In this document: piece by piece, positions 15,778 through 24,848 of the stretch | Numbering within the stretch: the stretch's first letter is position 1 | Layout of the letters: each line of letters opens with the position of its first letter | Origin: Butyricimonas synergistica DSM 23225 | Lineage (GTDB): Bacteria > Bacteroidota > Bacteroidia > Bacteroidales > Marinifilaceae | Assembly: GCF_000379665.1 (NCBI RefSeq) | Contig: NZ_KB903361.1 | Span: forward strand, 1 to 64,000 | Length of the DNA stretch: 64,000 bases | Direction of reading: 5' to 3' | Notes under the pieces: model-generated | Seen by the model: the letters and a program-made list of their open reading frames with translations, nothing else | Databases searched by the model: none | What the model was told of the DNA's origin: nothing | Translations under genes and position numbers: made by a program

Positions 15778-16695
15778 TTACAGTAATGGCGGCTGCGATA
15801 AATTCCGTTTAATCTGTTCCAACCCGGGACGTGAAAGCGGAGAATCCTTGAAACGGGTTTCAAAAGTAGCTTCATCCAATTCCAGCCAATCCTCCCGGTT
15901 CATACGCATCAACCACTCGTTAGGCTGAAATTCGCCGACATGATGCAGAACCGCTTTCCCATTCCACGGGCACGCTTCCTGACAGGCGTCACACCCGAAA
16001 AAGCGTTGTCCCATCTTTTCCTTTACCGCCAACGGAATTTCACCTTTCTGCTCGATGGTATTATACGAGATACAAAGATTGGCATTCACCTCGTGAGGGG
16101 ATAAAGCCCCCGTGGGACAAGCCTCCACGCAACGACGGCACGTCCCGCAAAAATCACGTTCCTCCGGCTGGGAATAGCTAGAAAATTCCAGGTCTGATAT
16201 AATTACCCCGATAAAACAATACGATCCCAAGCGGGGATTGACAAGCAAGGTATTGCGTCCGATCCATCCCAATCCGGCACGGCGAGCCCACTCGTGCTCG
16301 AATACCGGGGCGGAATCCACGAAACATCTGCCCCGAACGTCCCGCCCGGACATCTCCTTCAAAAAAGCCAACAACCGGAACAATCGCTCTTTCAATACAA
16401 TATGATAATCTTTCCCGTAGGCGTAACGGGCAACAACAGGTACACTCTTCTCCTGTTGCCGAGGAGTATAATAATTCGTCAATGTCACGATCACGGAACG
16501 GGCTCCTTCAACAAGTAAAGCGGGGTTCTCCCGCTTCTCCACATTTCTTGCCATGTACCCCATCCCCGCGTGGAACCCTTTTTCTATCCAACGAAGCAGC
16601 GCCTCTTTCTCCCCGGTCAACACATCGACCGGAGCCACCCCGCAAGCATCGAATCCCAATCGCCGGGCGGCAACGGAGAGGTTTATAAGGTTCAT
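15778..16695 (-). CDS. queG: epoxyqueuosine reductase QueG
   Basis: 305 residues. QueG catalyses the last step of queuosine synthesis in tRNA, reducing epoxyqueuosine with cobalamin and two 4Fe-4S clusters. The N-terminal catalytic region has RRLGFDACGVAPVDVL and VARYAYGKDYH. The RRAGLGWIGRNTLL segment precedes the two ferredoxin motifs CGTCRRCVEACPTGAL (near 185) and CDACQEACPWN (near 240). The start codon overlaps the sufT stop (ATGA), so the gene is translated as the last cistron of the SUF operon. This ties an Fe-S enzyme directly to cluster assembly. It lacks the C-terminal HEAT extension of longer homologues. Confidence 0.95.
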   Translation of the reverse strand: MNLINLSVAARRLGFDACGVAPVDVLTGEKEALLRWIEKGFHAGMGYMARNVEKRENPALLVEGARSVIVTLTNYYTPRQQEKSVPVVARYAYGKDYHIVLKERLFRLLAFLKEMSGRDVRGRCFVDSAPVFEHEWARRAGLGWIGRNTLLVNPRLGSYCFIGVIISDLEFSSYSQPEERDFCGTCRRCVEACPTGALSPHEVNANLCISYNTIEQKGEIPLAVKEKMGQRFFGCDACQEACPWNGKAVLHHVGEFQPNEWLMRMNREDWLELDEATFETRFKDSPLSRPGLEQIKRNLSQPPLL

Positions 16696-17006
16696 ATCCC
16701 GAACCCGAGCTCCAACTTCGCCACCTCGCTCATTCTTTCCGGAGTCCAGGCGGGCTCGAAAGTCAAGTTCACTGTAGCCTCGTCAATCCCGTCAATCGTC
16801 AATACCACGTCGTGCACCTCCTGCACGATCTGGTCGGCAATCGGGCATCCCGGAGCCGTGAGGGTCATCGTGATGATCACCTCATTCTGTTTCGGGAACT
16901 CGATACCGTAAACGAGTCCCAACTCCCATATATTCACCGGAACCTCCGGATCGTACACGGTCGACAACTTCTCGATCACCAAATCTTCCATTAAACTTTT
17001 TCCCAT
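16692..17006 (-). CDS. sufT: MIP18/DUF59-type Fe-S assembly factor SufT
   Basis: 104 residues. The domain shows DPEVPVNIWELGLVYGIEF near 19-37, LTAPGCPIADQI with the conserved cysteine near 57, and a WTPERMSEVAKLELG end. This is the DUF59/MIP18 family, whose SufT members help mature Fe-S proteins. It lies 6 nt after sufE and overlaps queG. The ATG at 17006 is used; a second ATG five codons later is possible. Confidence 0.9.
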   Translation of the reverse strand: MGKSLMEDLVIEKLSTVYDPEVPVNIWELGLVYGIEFPKQNEVIITMTLTAPGCPIADQIVQEVHDVVLTIDGIDEATVNLTFEPAWTPERMSEVAKLELGFGI

Positions 17007-17012
17007 ATCACA

Positions 17013-17429
17013 TCATTTTCCCTCGTAAGCCAAGGCATAATACTTGATTTGTTTCACCATAGACAGCAACCCGTTCGACCGCGTGGGCGACAAATGTTGC
17101 GTCAACCCGATGGTATCGATAAAATCCAGATTCGCGTTCACGATGTCGTGAGGCGCCTGGCCGGAAAACACCCGAATCAACAATCCGGCAATTCCTTTCG
17201 TGATAATCGCGTCACTGTCAGCCTCGAAATACAACTTCCCATCTTTCAGTTCGGCATGGAACCACACCCGTGACTGGCAACCTTTAATCAGGTTATCTTC
17301 CGTCTTGTGCGCCTCGTCCATAGCCTCCAAGCCATTACCGATTTCGATCAGGTAAGCATATTTATCCATCCAATCGTCATACATGGAAAACTCCTCCACG
17401 ATTTGATCTTGAATTTCTTTTATAGTCAT
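17013..17429 (-). CDS. sufE: SufE sulfur acceptor protein
   Basis: 138 residues of the SufE/NifU-like fold. The sulfur-accepting cysteine is seen in LIKGCQSRVWF near residue 50, and GIAGLLIRVFSGQAPHDI and GLTQHLSPTRSNG follow as in canonical SufE. It takes persulfide from SufS and passes it to the SufBCD scaffold. It starts 5 nt after the sufS stop. Confidence 0.95.
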   Translation of the reverse strand: MTIKEIQDQIVEEFSMYDDWMDKYAYLIEIGNGLEAMDEAHKTEDNLIKGCQSRVWFHAELKDGKLYFEADSDAIITKGIAGLLIRVFSGQAPHDIVNANLDFIDTIGLTQHLSPTRSNGLLSMVKQIKYYALAYEGK

Positions 17430-17434
17430 TTCTC

Positions 17435-18655
17435 CTACATTTTGAAAATCTGTTCAATCTTCTTCAACCCGGCACAGAAGACATCTATCTCTTCCCGGGT
17501 ATTATACATGGCAAGCGACGCACGAGCCATCGCGTTCACCCCGAAATGTTGCATCACCGGTTCGGCACAAAGCTGTCCCGTGCGGATCGCAATTCCCATC
17601 TTATCCAGTAACGTCCCCAAGTCAAAAGGATGGATGCCCTCGATCCCGAAAGAAATCACGGAAGACTTTTCCGCTGCATCCCCGTACAGGATGATACCGG
17701 GTATCGCACGAATCTGCTCCATCGCATACCCCAACAACTCGTGCTCGTAACGCGCAATCTCCTCCCGACCGATCCGATTCACGTATTCCAACGCCTCGCC
17801 CAAACCGATCACACCGATAAAATCAGGAGTCCCCGCCTCGAATTTAAAAGGCAACTCGTTATAAGTCGTCTTCTCGAAACGAACCTCCTTAATCATCTCG
17901 CCCCCGCCTTGCCACGGCGGCATCTGCTCCAACAAGCTCTTCTTCCCATATAACACGCCTACCCCCGTGGGTCCGTAAATCTTATGACCGGAAAAAGCGA
18001 AAAAGTCGCAGTCCAACGCCTGCATATCCACCGGTATATGTTGTATCGCCTGCGCCCCGTCAACCAGCACATACGCACCGAAAACGTGGGCGGCATCAAT
18101 AATTTGTTTCACGGGATTGACCGTTCCCAACACGTTCGACACGTAAGCCACGCCGACCAGCTTCACCCGCTCATTCATCAACTTGCCGAATGCCTCCATA
18201 TCCAACTCTCCCTTGTCGTTGAAAGGCACAACCTTCAACACGGCTTTCTTGCGTTCGCACAACATCTGCCACGGCACGATATTCGCGTGGTGCTCCATTT
18301 CCGTCACGACAATCTCGTCCCCCTCATGAATGAAAGCCTCTCCGAAAGAATGCGCCACCAAATTGATGCTCTCCGTCGTTCCCCGGGTAAAGATAATCTC
18401 CTCCGCGGATGCCGCTCCGATAAATTTTCTCACGATCTCCCGAGCCTCCTCGTTCGCGTCCGTGCATTTATTACTCAAATAATGCACCCCGCGATGCACG
18501 TTAGAATTATAACGCAAGTAATACTCCGTCATTTTATCGACCACGGTCAGCGGACGCTGGGTGGTTGCCCCGTTATCCAGGTAAACTAACGGCTTTCCGT
18601 ATATCTTTTCCTCGAGTATCGGAAAATCCTTCCTGATTTGACTTACATCGAACAT
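17435..18655 (-). CDS. sufS: cysteine desulfurase SufS
   Basis: 406 residues. This class V PLP aminotransferase fold is marked by VYLDNGATTQRP at the N-terminus, TRGTTESINLVAHSF near 90, the PLP region EHHANIVPWQ, and the Schiff-base lysine in FAFSGHKIYGPTGVGVLYG near 225. The catalytic cysteine loop RTGQLCAEPVM lies near 365. It mobilises sulfur from L-cysteine as persulfide. The group II loop and the adjacent sufE identify it as SufS rather than IscS. Spacing to sufD is 3 nt. Confidence 0.97.
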   Translation of the reverse strand: MFDVSQIRKDFPILEEKIYGKPLVYLDNGATTQRPLTVVDKMTEYYLRYNSNVHRGVHYLSNKCTDANEEAREIVRKFIGAASAEEIIFTRGTTESINLVAHSFGEAFIHEGDEIVVTEMEHHANIVPWQMLCERKKAVLKVVPFNDKGELDMEAFGKLMNERVKLVGVAYVSNVLGTVNPVKQIIDAAHVFGAYVLVDGAQAIQHIPVDMQALDCDFFAFSGHKIYGPTGVGVLYGKKSLLEQMPPWQGGGEMIKEVRFEKTTYNELPFKFEAGTPDFIGVIGLGEALEYVNRIGREEIARYEHELLGYAMEQIRAIPGIILYGDAAEKSSVISFGIEGIHPFDLGTLLDKMGIAIRTGQLCAEPVMQHFGVNAMARASLAMYNTREEIDVFCAGLKKIEQIFKM

Positions 18656-18658
18656 AAT

Positions 18659-20020
18659 TTATTTCTTACAGTGCATCACGCAATTGTGGCACTTCGTTAA
18701 TTCTCCTCTTAAACGTTTATCCACCAAATCATCGATCTCCGCACGAAGGGGTTCCAACTTCACCCGTCCGACAATCTCGTGGGCAAACCCGAACATCATC
18801 ATCAACCGGGCTTCCGCCTCCCCGATACCCCGCGTACGCAAGTAGAACATGGCTTCCTCGTCAATCTGTCCCACGGTTGCCCCATGGCTGCACTTCACGT
18901 CGTCGGCGTCGATCACCAGCTGCGGCTTCGTGTTCACCTGTGCCGTATCCGTCAACAACAAATTGTTGTTTGCCTGGTAAGCCTCCGTCTTCTGGGCATC
19001 CGGTCGAACAACAATCCGCCCCGCAAAATTCGCCAATGCGGCATCATCCAATACCCCTTTGAAATGCTGGTTACTCGTGCAACGCGGTGCTATATGGTCG
19101 ATAAAAGTAAAATTATCCACCTGTTGCTTCTTGTCCGACAAATACATACCGTACAAATTACATTCGCATCCTTCCTCGGTCAAGGCGGCAAACAAATTGT
19201 TGCGTATAAACCCGCCGTAGAGCGAGATCACGTTCGCATCGTAACGCGAATCCCGTTTCTGTGAAACGAACACGCTGTTGATCTGCGATGCCTCTATATG
19301 TTGGTTCTGCACGTGATAATATTCGAACGCGGAATTCTCCCCGACCACGATTTCCGTCGCATTATTCGACAGGAACGCATCGTCCGACAACGTATGGTCG
19401 CACACCAGGATCGTCGCCTTGGCATTACGTCCCAAGATCACCATGTTCCGCTGGAAAGACATCAGGTCAGCATTTGCCCGCATCAGGTTCACCACCTGCA
19501 ACGGACGTTCCATCACCACGTTATCGGGGACATACACGAACACCCCGTCCTGCGCGAAAGCCGTGTTCAGAGCCACCAGCCCATCCGTATCCGCCGGGTG
19601 CGTATATTGATTATAATGTTGCTCGAAAATCTCCTTGTACTTCACGCTCGCCTCTGCCAAGCTGCAAATAATCACCCCTTCCGGCATCTCGGGTACGACA
19701 TTCTCACGCACGAACCACCCGTTGATCGTCAACAACAGATCGGTTTCCAAGTTCGGGACATGACATTTAAACAATTCGTTCAAATCTACCCCTTGCTTGA
19801 TATGCTTCAACACCACCTTGTAATCCCGATCGAAAACGGGCAACGTGTCCGCGTACAGGTAATCTTCCGTCTTGTACGGGACACCACCCAACGCCATGAA
19901 ACGCCCGAATGCCTCCTCCCGGCAGCGGTTCATCACGTCGCCGCAATCCTCCCGCAACAACTGTTGTCCCTCCCGGAAAAGAGTGGCGAAATCGTTATTT
20001 ATTTTCTCTAATCTCTCCAT
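18659..20020 (-). CDS. sufD: Fe-S scaffold subunit SufD
   Basis: 453 residues. This SufBD-family beta-helix protein pairs with SufB and the SufC ATPase to assemble Fe-S clusters. Recognisable are the N-terminal RFMALGGVPYKTEDYLY, the core with HHIAPRCTSNQHFKGVL-type sequence (DHIAPRCTSNQHFKGVL), DADDVKCSHGATVGQID with the conserved His, and YLRTRGIGEAEARLM. The tail CHNCVMHCKK adds three cysteines, a small possible metal site not typical of E. coli SufD. Confidence 0.95.
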   Translation of the reverse strand: MERLEKINNDFATLFREGQQLLREDCGDVMNRCREEAFGRFMALGGVPYKTEDYLYADTLPVFDRDYKVVLKHIKQGVDLNELFKCHVPNLETDLLLTINGWFVRENVVPEMPEGVIICSLAEASVKYKEIFEQHYNQYTHPADTDGLVALNTAFAQDGVFVYVPDNVVMERPLQVVNLMRANADLMSFQRNMVILGRNAKATILVCDHTLSDDAFLSNNATEIVVGENSAFEYYHVQNQHIEASQINSVFVSQKRDSRYDANVISLYGGFIRNNLFAALTEEGCECNLYGMYLSDKKQQVDNFTFIDHIAPRCTSNQHFKGVLDDAALANFAGRIVVRPDAQKTEAYQANNNLLLTDTAQVNTKPQLVIDADDVKCSHGATVGQIDEEAMFYLRTRGIGEAEARLMMMFGFAHEIVGRVKLEPLRAEIDDLVDKRLRGELTKCHNCVMHCKK

Positions 20021-20026
20021 TGTCTA

Positions 20027-20794
20027 TTACTTAGCGGAATTCACTTCCTCTTTTATCCAATCATAACCGTGCTTCTCCAACTCTGCCACCAACTCCTTGC
20101 CGGCGGTCTTCACGATACGACCGTCATACAGCACGTGCACCACGTCAGGCACGATATAATCGAGCAACCGCTGGTAGTGCGTGATTACGATCGTGGAATT
20201 GTCCGGGCGTTTCAACTTGTTCACCCCGCTTGCCACGATACGCAAAGCATCGATGTCCAAACCGGAATCCGTTTCGTCGAGGATAGCCAACTTCGGCTCC
20301 AACACCGCCATCTGGAATATCTCGTTTTTCTTCTTCTCGCCACCGGAAAACCCCTCGTTCAACGACCGGTTCAACAAGCGGCTGTCAATACTCACGAGTT
20401 CCATTTTCTCGCGAATCATCTTCAAAAACTCGCTTGCCGGGTAAGGGGGAAGCCCCCTGTACTTACGTTGCTCGTTCACGGCTGTCTTCAGGAAATTGAC
20501 CGTGCTTACCCCGGGAATCTCTACCGGATACTGGAAACTCAGGAATATCCCTTCCCGAGCCCGATCTTCCGCAGGCAATTCCAACAAGTTCTTACCCTCA
20601 AACCAAACTTCACCTTCCGTGACTTCGAAACATTCCCGTCCCGTCAACACGGCTGAAAGTGTACTTTTTCCGGCACCGTTCGGTCCCATGATCGCATGAA
20701 TCTCGCCTGCATTCACCTCCAAATCGATTCCCTTCAAAATCTCTTTCCCGTCTATCGAGGCGTGCAAATTCTTTATCTTTAGTAAACCCTTCAT
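20027..20794 (-). CDS. sufC: Fe-S assembly ATPase SufC
   Basis: 255 residues of an ABC ATPase. Walker A is GPNGAGKST near 37-45, the signature region is EGFSGGEKKKNEI near 150, Walker B with the SufC-specific DETDSGLDIDAL lies near 172-183, and the switch His is in VITHYQRLLDY. It powers remodelling of SufB-SufD during cluster assembly. It is separated from sufB by a 40-nt spacer made of 8-nt repeats. Confidence 0.97.
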   Translation of the reverse strand: MKGLLKIKNLHASIDGKEILKGIDLEVNAGEIHAIMGPNGAGKSTLSAVLTGRECFEVTEGEVWFEGKNLLELPAEDRAREGIFLSFQYPVEIPGVSTVNFLKTAVNEQRKYRGLPPYPASEFLKMIREKMELVSIDSRLLNRSLNEGFSGGEKKKNEIFQMAVLEPKLAILDETDSGLDIDALRIVASGVNKLKRPDNSTIVITHYQRLLDYIVPDVVHVLYDGRIVKTAGKELVAELEKHGYDWIKEEVNSAK

Positions 20795-20805
20795 AATTCA
20801 TTTTA

Positions 20806-20837
20806 GATTTAGTGATTCTGTGATTTAGTGATTATTA
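20806..20837. repeat. 8-nt degenerate tandem repeat in the sufB-sufC spacer
   Basis: Four consecutive units GATTTAGT, GATTCTGT, GATTTAGT, GATTATTA fill the gap between sufB and sufC. The same motif in the other orientation is found at 55051-55094. It appears to be a dispersed spacer repeat. Confidence 0.6.
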
Positions 20838-22280
20838 ACCCACGCTTCCCGCCAGGCTGATCTGCAACAGCTTCTGCGCTTCGACGGCAAACTCCATCGG
20901 CATTTTATTGATAACATCCCCGGCGTATCCTTTAATGATCAAACCGATAGCATCCTCCGTGGATATACCCCGCTGGTTACAATAAAATATCTGGTCTTCA
21001 CCAATTTTGGAAGTCGTAGCCTCGTGTTCCACCTGTGCCGTGGGATTAGCCACTTCGAGGTAAGGGAACGTGTGCGCCCCGCATTTATCGCCAAGCAGCA
21101 ACGAATCACACTGCGAGAAATTGCGTGCCCCCTGGCAGCTTTTCACGACTTTCACTTTCCCCCGGTAAGAATTGGAACTGAATCCTGCCGAAATACCTTT
21201 CGACACGATACGGCTACGGGTATTATTCCCGATATGGATCATCTTGGTTCCCGTGTCCGCCTGCTGGTAATTGTTCGTCACCGCCACGGAATAGAACTCG
21301 CTCACGGAACCGTCGCCCTTCAATATCGTGCTCGGGTATTTCCACGTGATTGCCGAACCGGTTTCCACCTGTGCCCAAATCAGCTTGGCGTTCTCGCCCT
21401 TGCAGATACCCCGCTTCGTCACGAAATTATAAATACCGCCCTTCCCGTTCTTGTCCCCGGGATACCAGTTCTGTACCGTACTGTACTTCACCTCGGCGTT
21501 CTTCTCGATTACGATCTCCACGATGGCAGCGTGCAACTGGTTTTCGTCCCGCTGCGGAGCCGTACAACCTTCCAGGTAACTCACGTAACTCTCTTCCTCC
21601 GCCACGATCAGCGTGCGCTCGAACTGTCCGGTATTTGCCGCGTTGATACGGAAATAAGTCGACAACTCCATCGGGCAACGTACACCTTTCGGGATATACA
21701 CGAACGACCCGTCACTGAACACCGCCGAATTCAACGCCGCAAAGAAATTATCGGAATAAGGCACCACCGACCCGAGGTAACGTTTTATCAGATCGGGATG
21801 AGTCTTCACCGCCTCCGAGAAGGAACAGAAAATAACCCCCCGTTCCGCCAAAGTTTCCTTGAAAGTAGTCTTTACCGACACACTATCCATAACGGCGTCA
21901 ACCGCCACCCCGGACAGTACTTTTTGCTCGTCCAGAGGAATCCCCAGCTTATCGAAAGTCGCTTTCAACTCGGGGTCGACCTCATCCCATGACTTCTTCG
22001 CTTCCTGTTTCGGGGCTGCATAATACACTATATCCTGGTAATTAATCGGCGGAATCTCCAATTTCGCCCACGTGGGCATCTTCATGGTCAACCAATGCCG
22101 ATATGCTTTCAACCGAAATTCCAGCAACCACTCGGGTTCTTCCTTCTTTTGTGAAATCAACCGGATAACGGATTCGTTCAATCCCTTCCCGATCATCTCG
22201 GTTTCCACGTCAGAAACAAAGCCGTATTTATACTCACCCTCGGTTACTTCATTCAATATATCGTCTTGTTCTTTAGCCAT
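20835..22280 (-). CDS. sufB: Fe-S scaffold subunit SufB
   Basis: 481 residues, first gene of the operon. Family marks are [23 protein letters not shown] near the N-terminus (split by the fold), [36 protein letters not shown], and the conserved cysteine of [20 protein letters not shown] with [15 protein letters not shown]. SufB carries the nascent cluster in complex with SufC and SufD. The operon order sufB-C-D-S-E-T lacks a sufA-type carrier and a visible Rrf2/IscR regulator. Confidence 0.97.
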   Translation of the reverse strand: MAKEQDDILNEVTEGEYKYGFVSDVETEMIGKGLNESVIRLISQKKEEPEWLLEFRLKAYRHWLTMKMPTWAKLEIPPINYQDIVYYAAPKQEAKKSWDEVDPELKATFDKLGIPLDEQKVLSGVAVDAVMDSVSVKTTFKETLAERGVIFCSFSEAVKTHPDLIKRYLGSVVPYSDNFFAALNSAVFSDGSFVYIPKGVRCPMELSTYFRINAANTGQFERTLIVAEEESYVSYLEGCTAPQRDENQLHAAIVEIVIEKNAEVKYSTVQNWYPGDKNGKGGIYNFVTKRGICKGENAKLIWAQVETGSAITWKYPSTILKGDGSVSEFYSVAVTNNYQQADTGTKMIHIGNNTRSRIVSKGISAGFSSNSYRGKVKVVKSCQGARNFSQCDSLLLGDKCGAHTFPYLEVANPTAQVEHEATTSKIGEDQIFYCNQRGISTEDAIGLIIKGYAGDVINKMPMEFAVEAQKLLQISLAGSVG

Positions 22281-22290
22281 AACTTATTAA

Positions 22291-22320
22291 TTGAAAATTG
22301 AAAATCGAAAATTGAAAATG
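22291..22320. repeat. TTGAAAATT simple repeat upstream of sufB
   Basis: Three to four irregular copies of TTGAAAATT/CGAAAATT lie between the suf promoter and sufB. The stretch resembles the repeat at 2651-2697. Confidence 0.55.
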
Positions 22321-22363
22321 ACAGGGAAATATCGCCTGGCAAGACCCAATTATTCAATTTGTG

Positions 22364-22371
22364 CAAAAGTA
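22364..22371 (-). promoter_or_regulatory. -7 element of the suf operon promoter
   Basis: The reverse strand reads TACTTTTG about 85 nt upstream of sufB, matching TAnnTTTG. The upstream -33 position has only a weak CGTTG. A Fe-S or oxidative-stress regulator may be required, but no operator is recognised. Confidence 0.5.
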
Positions 22372-22450
22372 CAAAAAAATATCACCCGCCCAACGCTCTA
22401 TCGGGTAGATAATATTTATTACGTGATAAATAGAGATTATGATTCAACCT

Positions 22451-22482
22451 TTTGTGTCATTCGGCAATTTAGTGTACTTTTG
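22451..22482 (+). promoter_or_regulatory. promoter of thiL
   Basis: TTTG (22451-22454), 20 bp, TACTTTTG (22475-22482) match the consensus in full, 27 nt before the thiL start. It is divergent from the suf promoter. Confidence 0.8.
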
Positions 22483-22508
22483 TTCTTCAAATTTGAACAA
22501 GACGATAT

Positions 22509-23561
22509 ATGAGTGAAAACAAACCATTGACGAAACTGTCCACGTTAGGGGAATTCGGTCTGATCCGCCACCTGACACAAGATATAAAACTAAAAAACGC
22601 CTCTACCGTGAAAGGGGTCGGCGACGATGCCGCCGTACTGGCTTACAAGGATAAAAAAGTACTCGTCAGCACGGATATGCTGATCGAGGGCGTGCATTTC
22701 GACCTCTCGTACGCCCCCTTGAAACACCTGGGCTACAAGGCTGTGGCGACCAACGTCAGTGATATCTGCGCCATGAACGGCACGGCGAAACAGATCACGG
22801 TGTCGATAGCCATATCCAACCGCTTCTCGCTGGAAGCCATGGAAGAATTGTACGAGGGCATCTATCTTGCCTGCGAACAATACGGCGTTGACCTCGTGGG
22901 CGGCGACACGACTTCCTCCAAAACCGGAATGTGCATCAGCATCACAGTCATCGGCGAGGCAAACGAAGACGAGATCACGTACCGCAACACGGCGAAAGAA
23001 AACAACCTCATCTGCGTCAGCGGGGACTTGGGAGCCGCCTACATGGGACTGCAATTGCTGGAAAGAGAAAAAATAGTATTCCAAGAAAATCAAAACTCTC
23101 AACCGGACTTCTCCGGCTACGAGTACATCCTGGAACGCCAGTTGAAACCGGAAGCCCGCGTGGACATCGTCCGCCTGCTGAAAGAAAAAGGCATTCGCCC
23201 CACGGCTATGATGGACGTTTCCGACGGACTCTCGTCCGAGGTTCTGCACATCTGTCACGACTCCGGTCTAGGGTGTAAAATCTACGAGGAAAAAATCCCT
23301 ATCGACTACCAAACGTACAAAATGGCAGAGGAACTAAACATGAACGCCACCGTCTGCGCTCTCTCCGGCGGCGAGGATTACGAATTGCTGTTTACCGCAC
23401 CACTGGAAGACTTCGAGCAACTATCCGCCATGGAAGGCATCAGCGTCATCGGGCACACTTGTGCCAAAAGCGAGGGATACAACCTGATTACCAAAGACGG
23501 CAATTCCTTCGAGTTGAAAGCCCAAGGCTGGGTAAACTTCAATCCCGATAACCAACAATAA
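22509..23561 (+). CDS. thiL: thiamine-monophosphate kinase ThiL
   Basis: 350 residues. ThiL phosphorylates thiamine monophosphate to the active diphosphate. The GEFGLIRHL start, GVGDDAAVL near 36-44, the STDMLIEGVHFDL strand with the metal-binding Asp, ATNVSDICAMNG, and the GGDTTSS loop near 135 are all present, and MMDVSDGLSSE and LSGGEDYELLFT complete the family signature. It appears to head a transcript with the two following genes, from which it is separated by 10 and then 14 nt. Confidence 0.95.
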   Translation: MSENKPLTKLSTLGEFGLIRHLTQDIKLKNASTVKGVGDDAAVLAYKDKKVLVSTDMLIEGVHFDLSYAPLKHLGYKAVATNVSDICAMNGTAKQITVSIAISNRFSLEAMEELYEGIYLACEQYGVDLVGGDTTSSKTGMCISITVIGEANEDEITYRNTAKENNLICVSGDLGAAYMGLQLLEREKIVFQENQNSQPDFSGYEYILERQLKPEARVDIVRLLKEKGIRPTAMMDVSDGLSSEVLHICHDSGLGCKIYEEKIPIDYQTYKMAEELNMNATVCALSGGEDYELLFTAPLEDFEQLSAMEGISVIGHTCAKSEGYNLITKDGNSFELKAQGWVNFNPDNQQ

Positions 23562-23571
23562 TCCTTCCGTC

Positions 23572-24174
23572 ATGAGCAAATTGAACAATATACTGGACGA
23601 ATCTTTACTCCACAGCGCCAGCGGTGATCGGAAAGCTCTCCGTCTGTTGTTGAAAAAGGTCATCCCCGACAGATTCCAGTATTACCACGAGAGCCGGGCG
23701 ATCACCCGCCAAGAGGAATACGCCGATATGTTATACAAAATCCTTCTGCTCGAACTGGACGAGGAAGAAGAGGAAAGTATCGAACTGGCAGAACTGGCAT
23801 ACCTGGGCTTCAGCGAGAGAATCGCGTGCGACCCGGAAAACCTCTATGACCGCGTGAAAAAACGCATCATATTGATGCACTATTTTGCAGATTATTTCAC
23901 GGACAGCCTGATCGAGGTGTTTTTGAAGAAATACAGGGAGAACAATTTGTTGGAAGCCCGGAAACTTGCACTGGAATCCCTCGAACGGATGCAGTTGTTT
24001 GACATCTTCTTCATGGAACAAAACTTCGGCAATCGTATCGACCGGGACGAGCAACTCGCCGACGTCAGCAACGGCATCGAACTCGCCCCCAACCTATCCG
24101 ACCAAGAACTGGAAGAAGCCCAACTCATGCACCGTGTGCTGTACGCCTACCTAAAAGCGAAATACAGGGAATAA
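23572..24174 (+). CDS. acidic protein of unknown function
   Basis: 200 residues, soluble, strongly helical and acidic, with a run of Asp/Glu near residue 60-68 (LDEEEEESIE). No family is recognised. The C-terminal part (LSDQELEEAQLMHRVLYAYL) looks like helical repeats. It sits between thiL and the HMA-AraC regulator with spacings of 10 and 14 nt, so it is co-transcribed, but the neighbours do not point to one pathway. It may be a lineage-specific protein. Confidence 0.7.
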   Translation: MSKLNNILDESLLHSASGDRKALRLLLKKVIPDRFQYYHESRAITRQEEYADMLYKILLLELDEEEEESIELAELAYLGFSERIACDPENLYDRVKKRIILMHYFADYFTDSLIEVFLKKYRENNLLEARKLALESLERMQLFDIFFMEQNFGNRIDRDEQLADVSNGIELAPNLSDQELEEAQLMHRVLYAYLKAKYRE

Positions 24175-24188
24175 CTCCCATTATCGTC

Positions 24189-24764
24189 ATGGAAGAACAA
24201 GAGCACGTTATCTTTATCAAAAATATGGTTTGCAACCGTTGTATTCTCGTTGTAACAGAGATGCTCAAGGACTTACACCTGACACCTCTCAAGGTCGAGC
24301 TAGGCATGGCTATCGTGCAGGAACAATTGCAACCCGCTGACCGGGAAACGATCAAAGCGGCTCTCGAGAAATACGGCTTCGAACTGATAGATGATAAACG
24401 AATGCGCATGATCGAACAAATCCGGACGGCGATCATCGAGCTGGTACACTACGAGGACAATACCTCCAAGTTGAAATTATCCGAGTACCTGAAAGAGAAA
24501 TGCCATTACGATTACAGCTTCCTGAGCAAACTTTTCTCCGAGGTCAACGGAATCAGCATAGAGAAATATTATATCGCCCAAAAAGTGGAACGGATCAAGG
24601 AATTGCTGGTCTACGACGAACTCTCCATCAGCGAGATAGCCGACTTGTTGCAATATTCCAGCGTGGCACACCTGAGCACGCAGTTCCACAACGTGACGGG
24701 AATGTCGCCGAGCCAGTTCAAACGCCTCAAGGAACACGGGCGAGAACCGCTGGACAAAGTGTAA
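24189..24764 (+). CDS. AraC-family regulator with N-terminal HMA-like metal-binding domain
   Basis: 191 residues. Residues 7-70 look like a heavy-metal-associated fold: a beta strand VIFIKNMVCNRC with the M-x-C-x-x-C ligand motif at 13-18, a helix, and a second strand pair ending in YGFELID. Residues 90-185 form an AraC helix-turn-helix pair (LSEYLKEKCHYDYSFLSKLF, then ISEIADLLQYSSVAHLSTQF and GMSPSQFKRLK). This is a one-component sensor in which Cu(I) or a similar metal would bind the CxxC. It lies directly upstream of the P1B ATPase gene, whose promoter lacks a -33 box, so it is the probable activator. Confidence 0.88.
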   Translation: MEEQEHVIFIKNMVCNRCILVVTEMLKDLHLTPLKVELGMAIVQEQLQPADRETIKAALEKYGFELIDDKRMRMIEQIRTAIIELVHYEDNTSKLKLSEYLKEKCHYDYSFLSKLFSEVNGISIEKYYIAQKVERIKELLVYDELSISEIADLLQYSSVAHLSTQFHNVTGMSPSQFKRLKEHGREPLDKV

Positions 24765-24814
24765 GATGTAAATCATATCCATAATTCTGTAACGATTCGC
24801 GGCACGATACGTTT

Positions 24815-24832
24815 TATCTTTGTATGCAAAGA
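24815..24832 (+). promoter_or_regulatory. copA promoter with overlapping dyad
   Basis: TATCTTTG (24815-24822) is a perfect -7 element, but no TTTG is seen at the proper distance upstream. TCTTTG and CAAAGA form an inverted repeat around TATG (24817-24832), covering the -7 element and start point. The missing -33 box fits dependence on the AraC-type activator encoded just upstream. Confidence 0.6.
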
Positions 24833-24848
24833 ATAAAAGATAAAGCGT

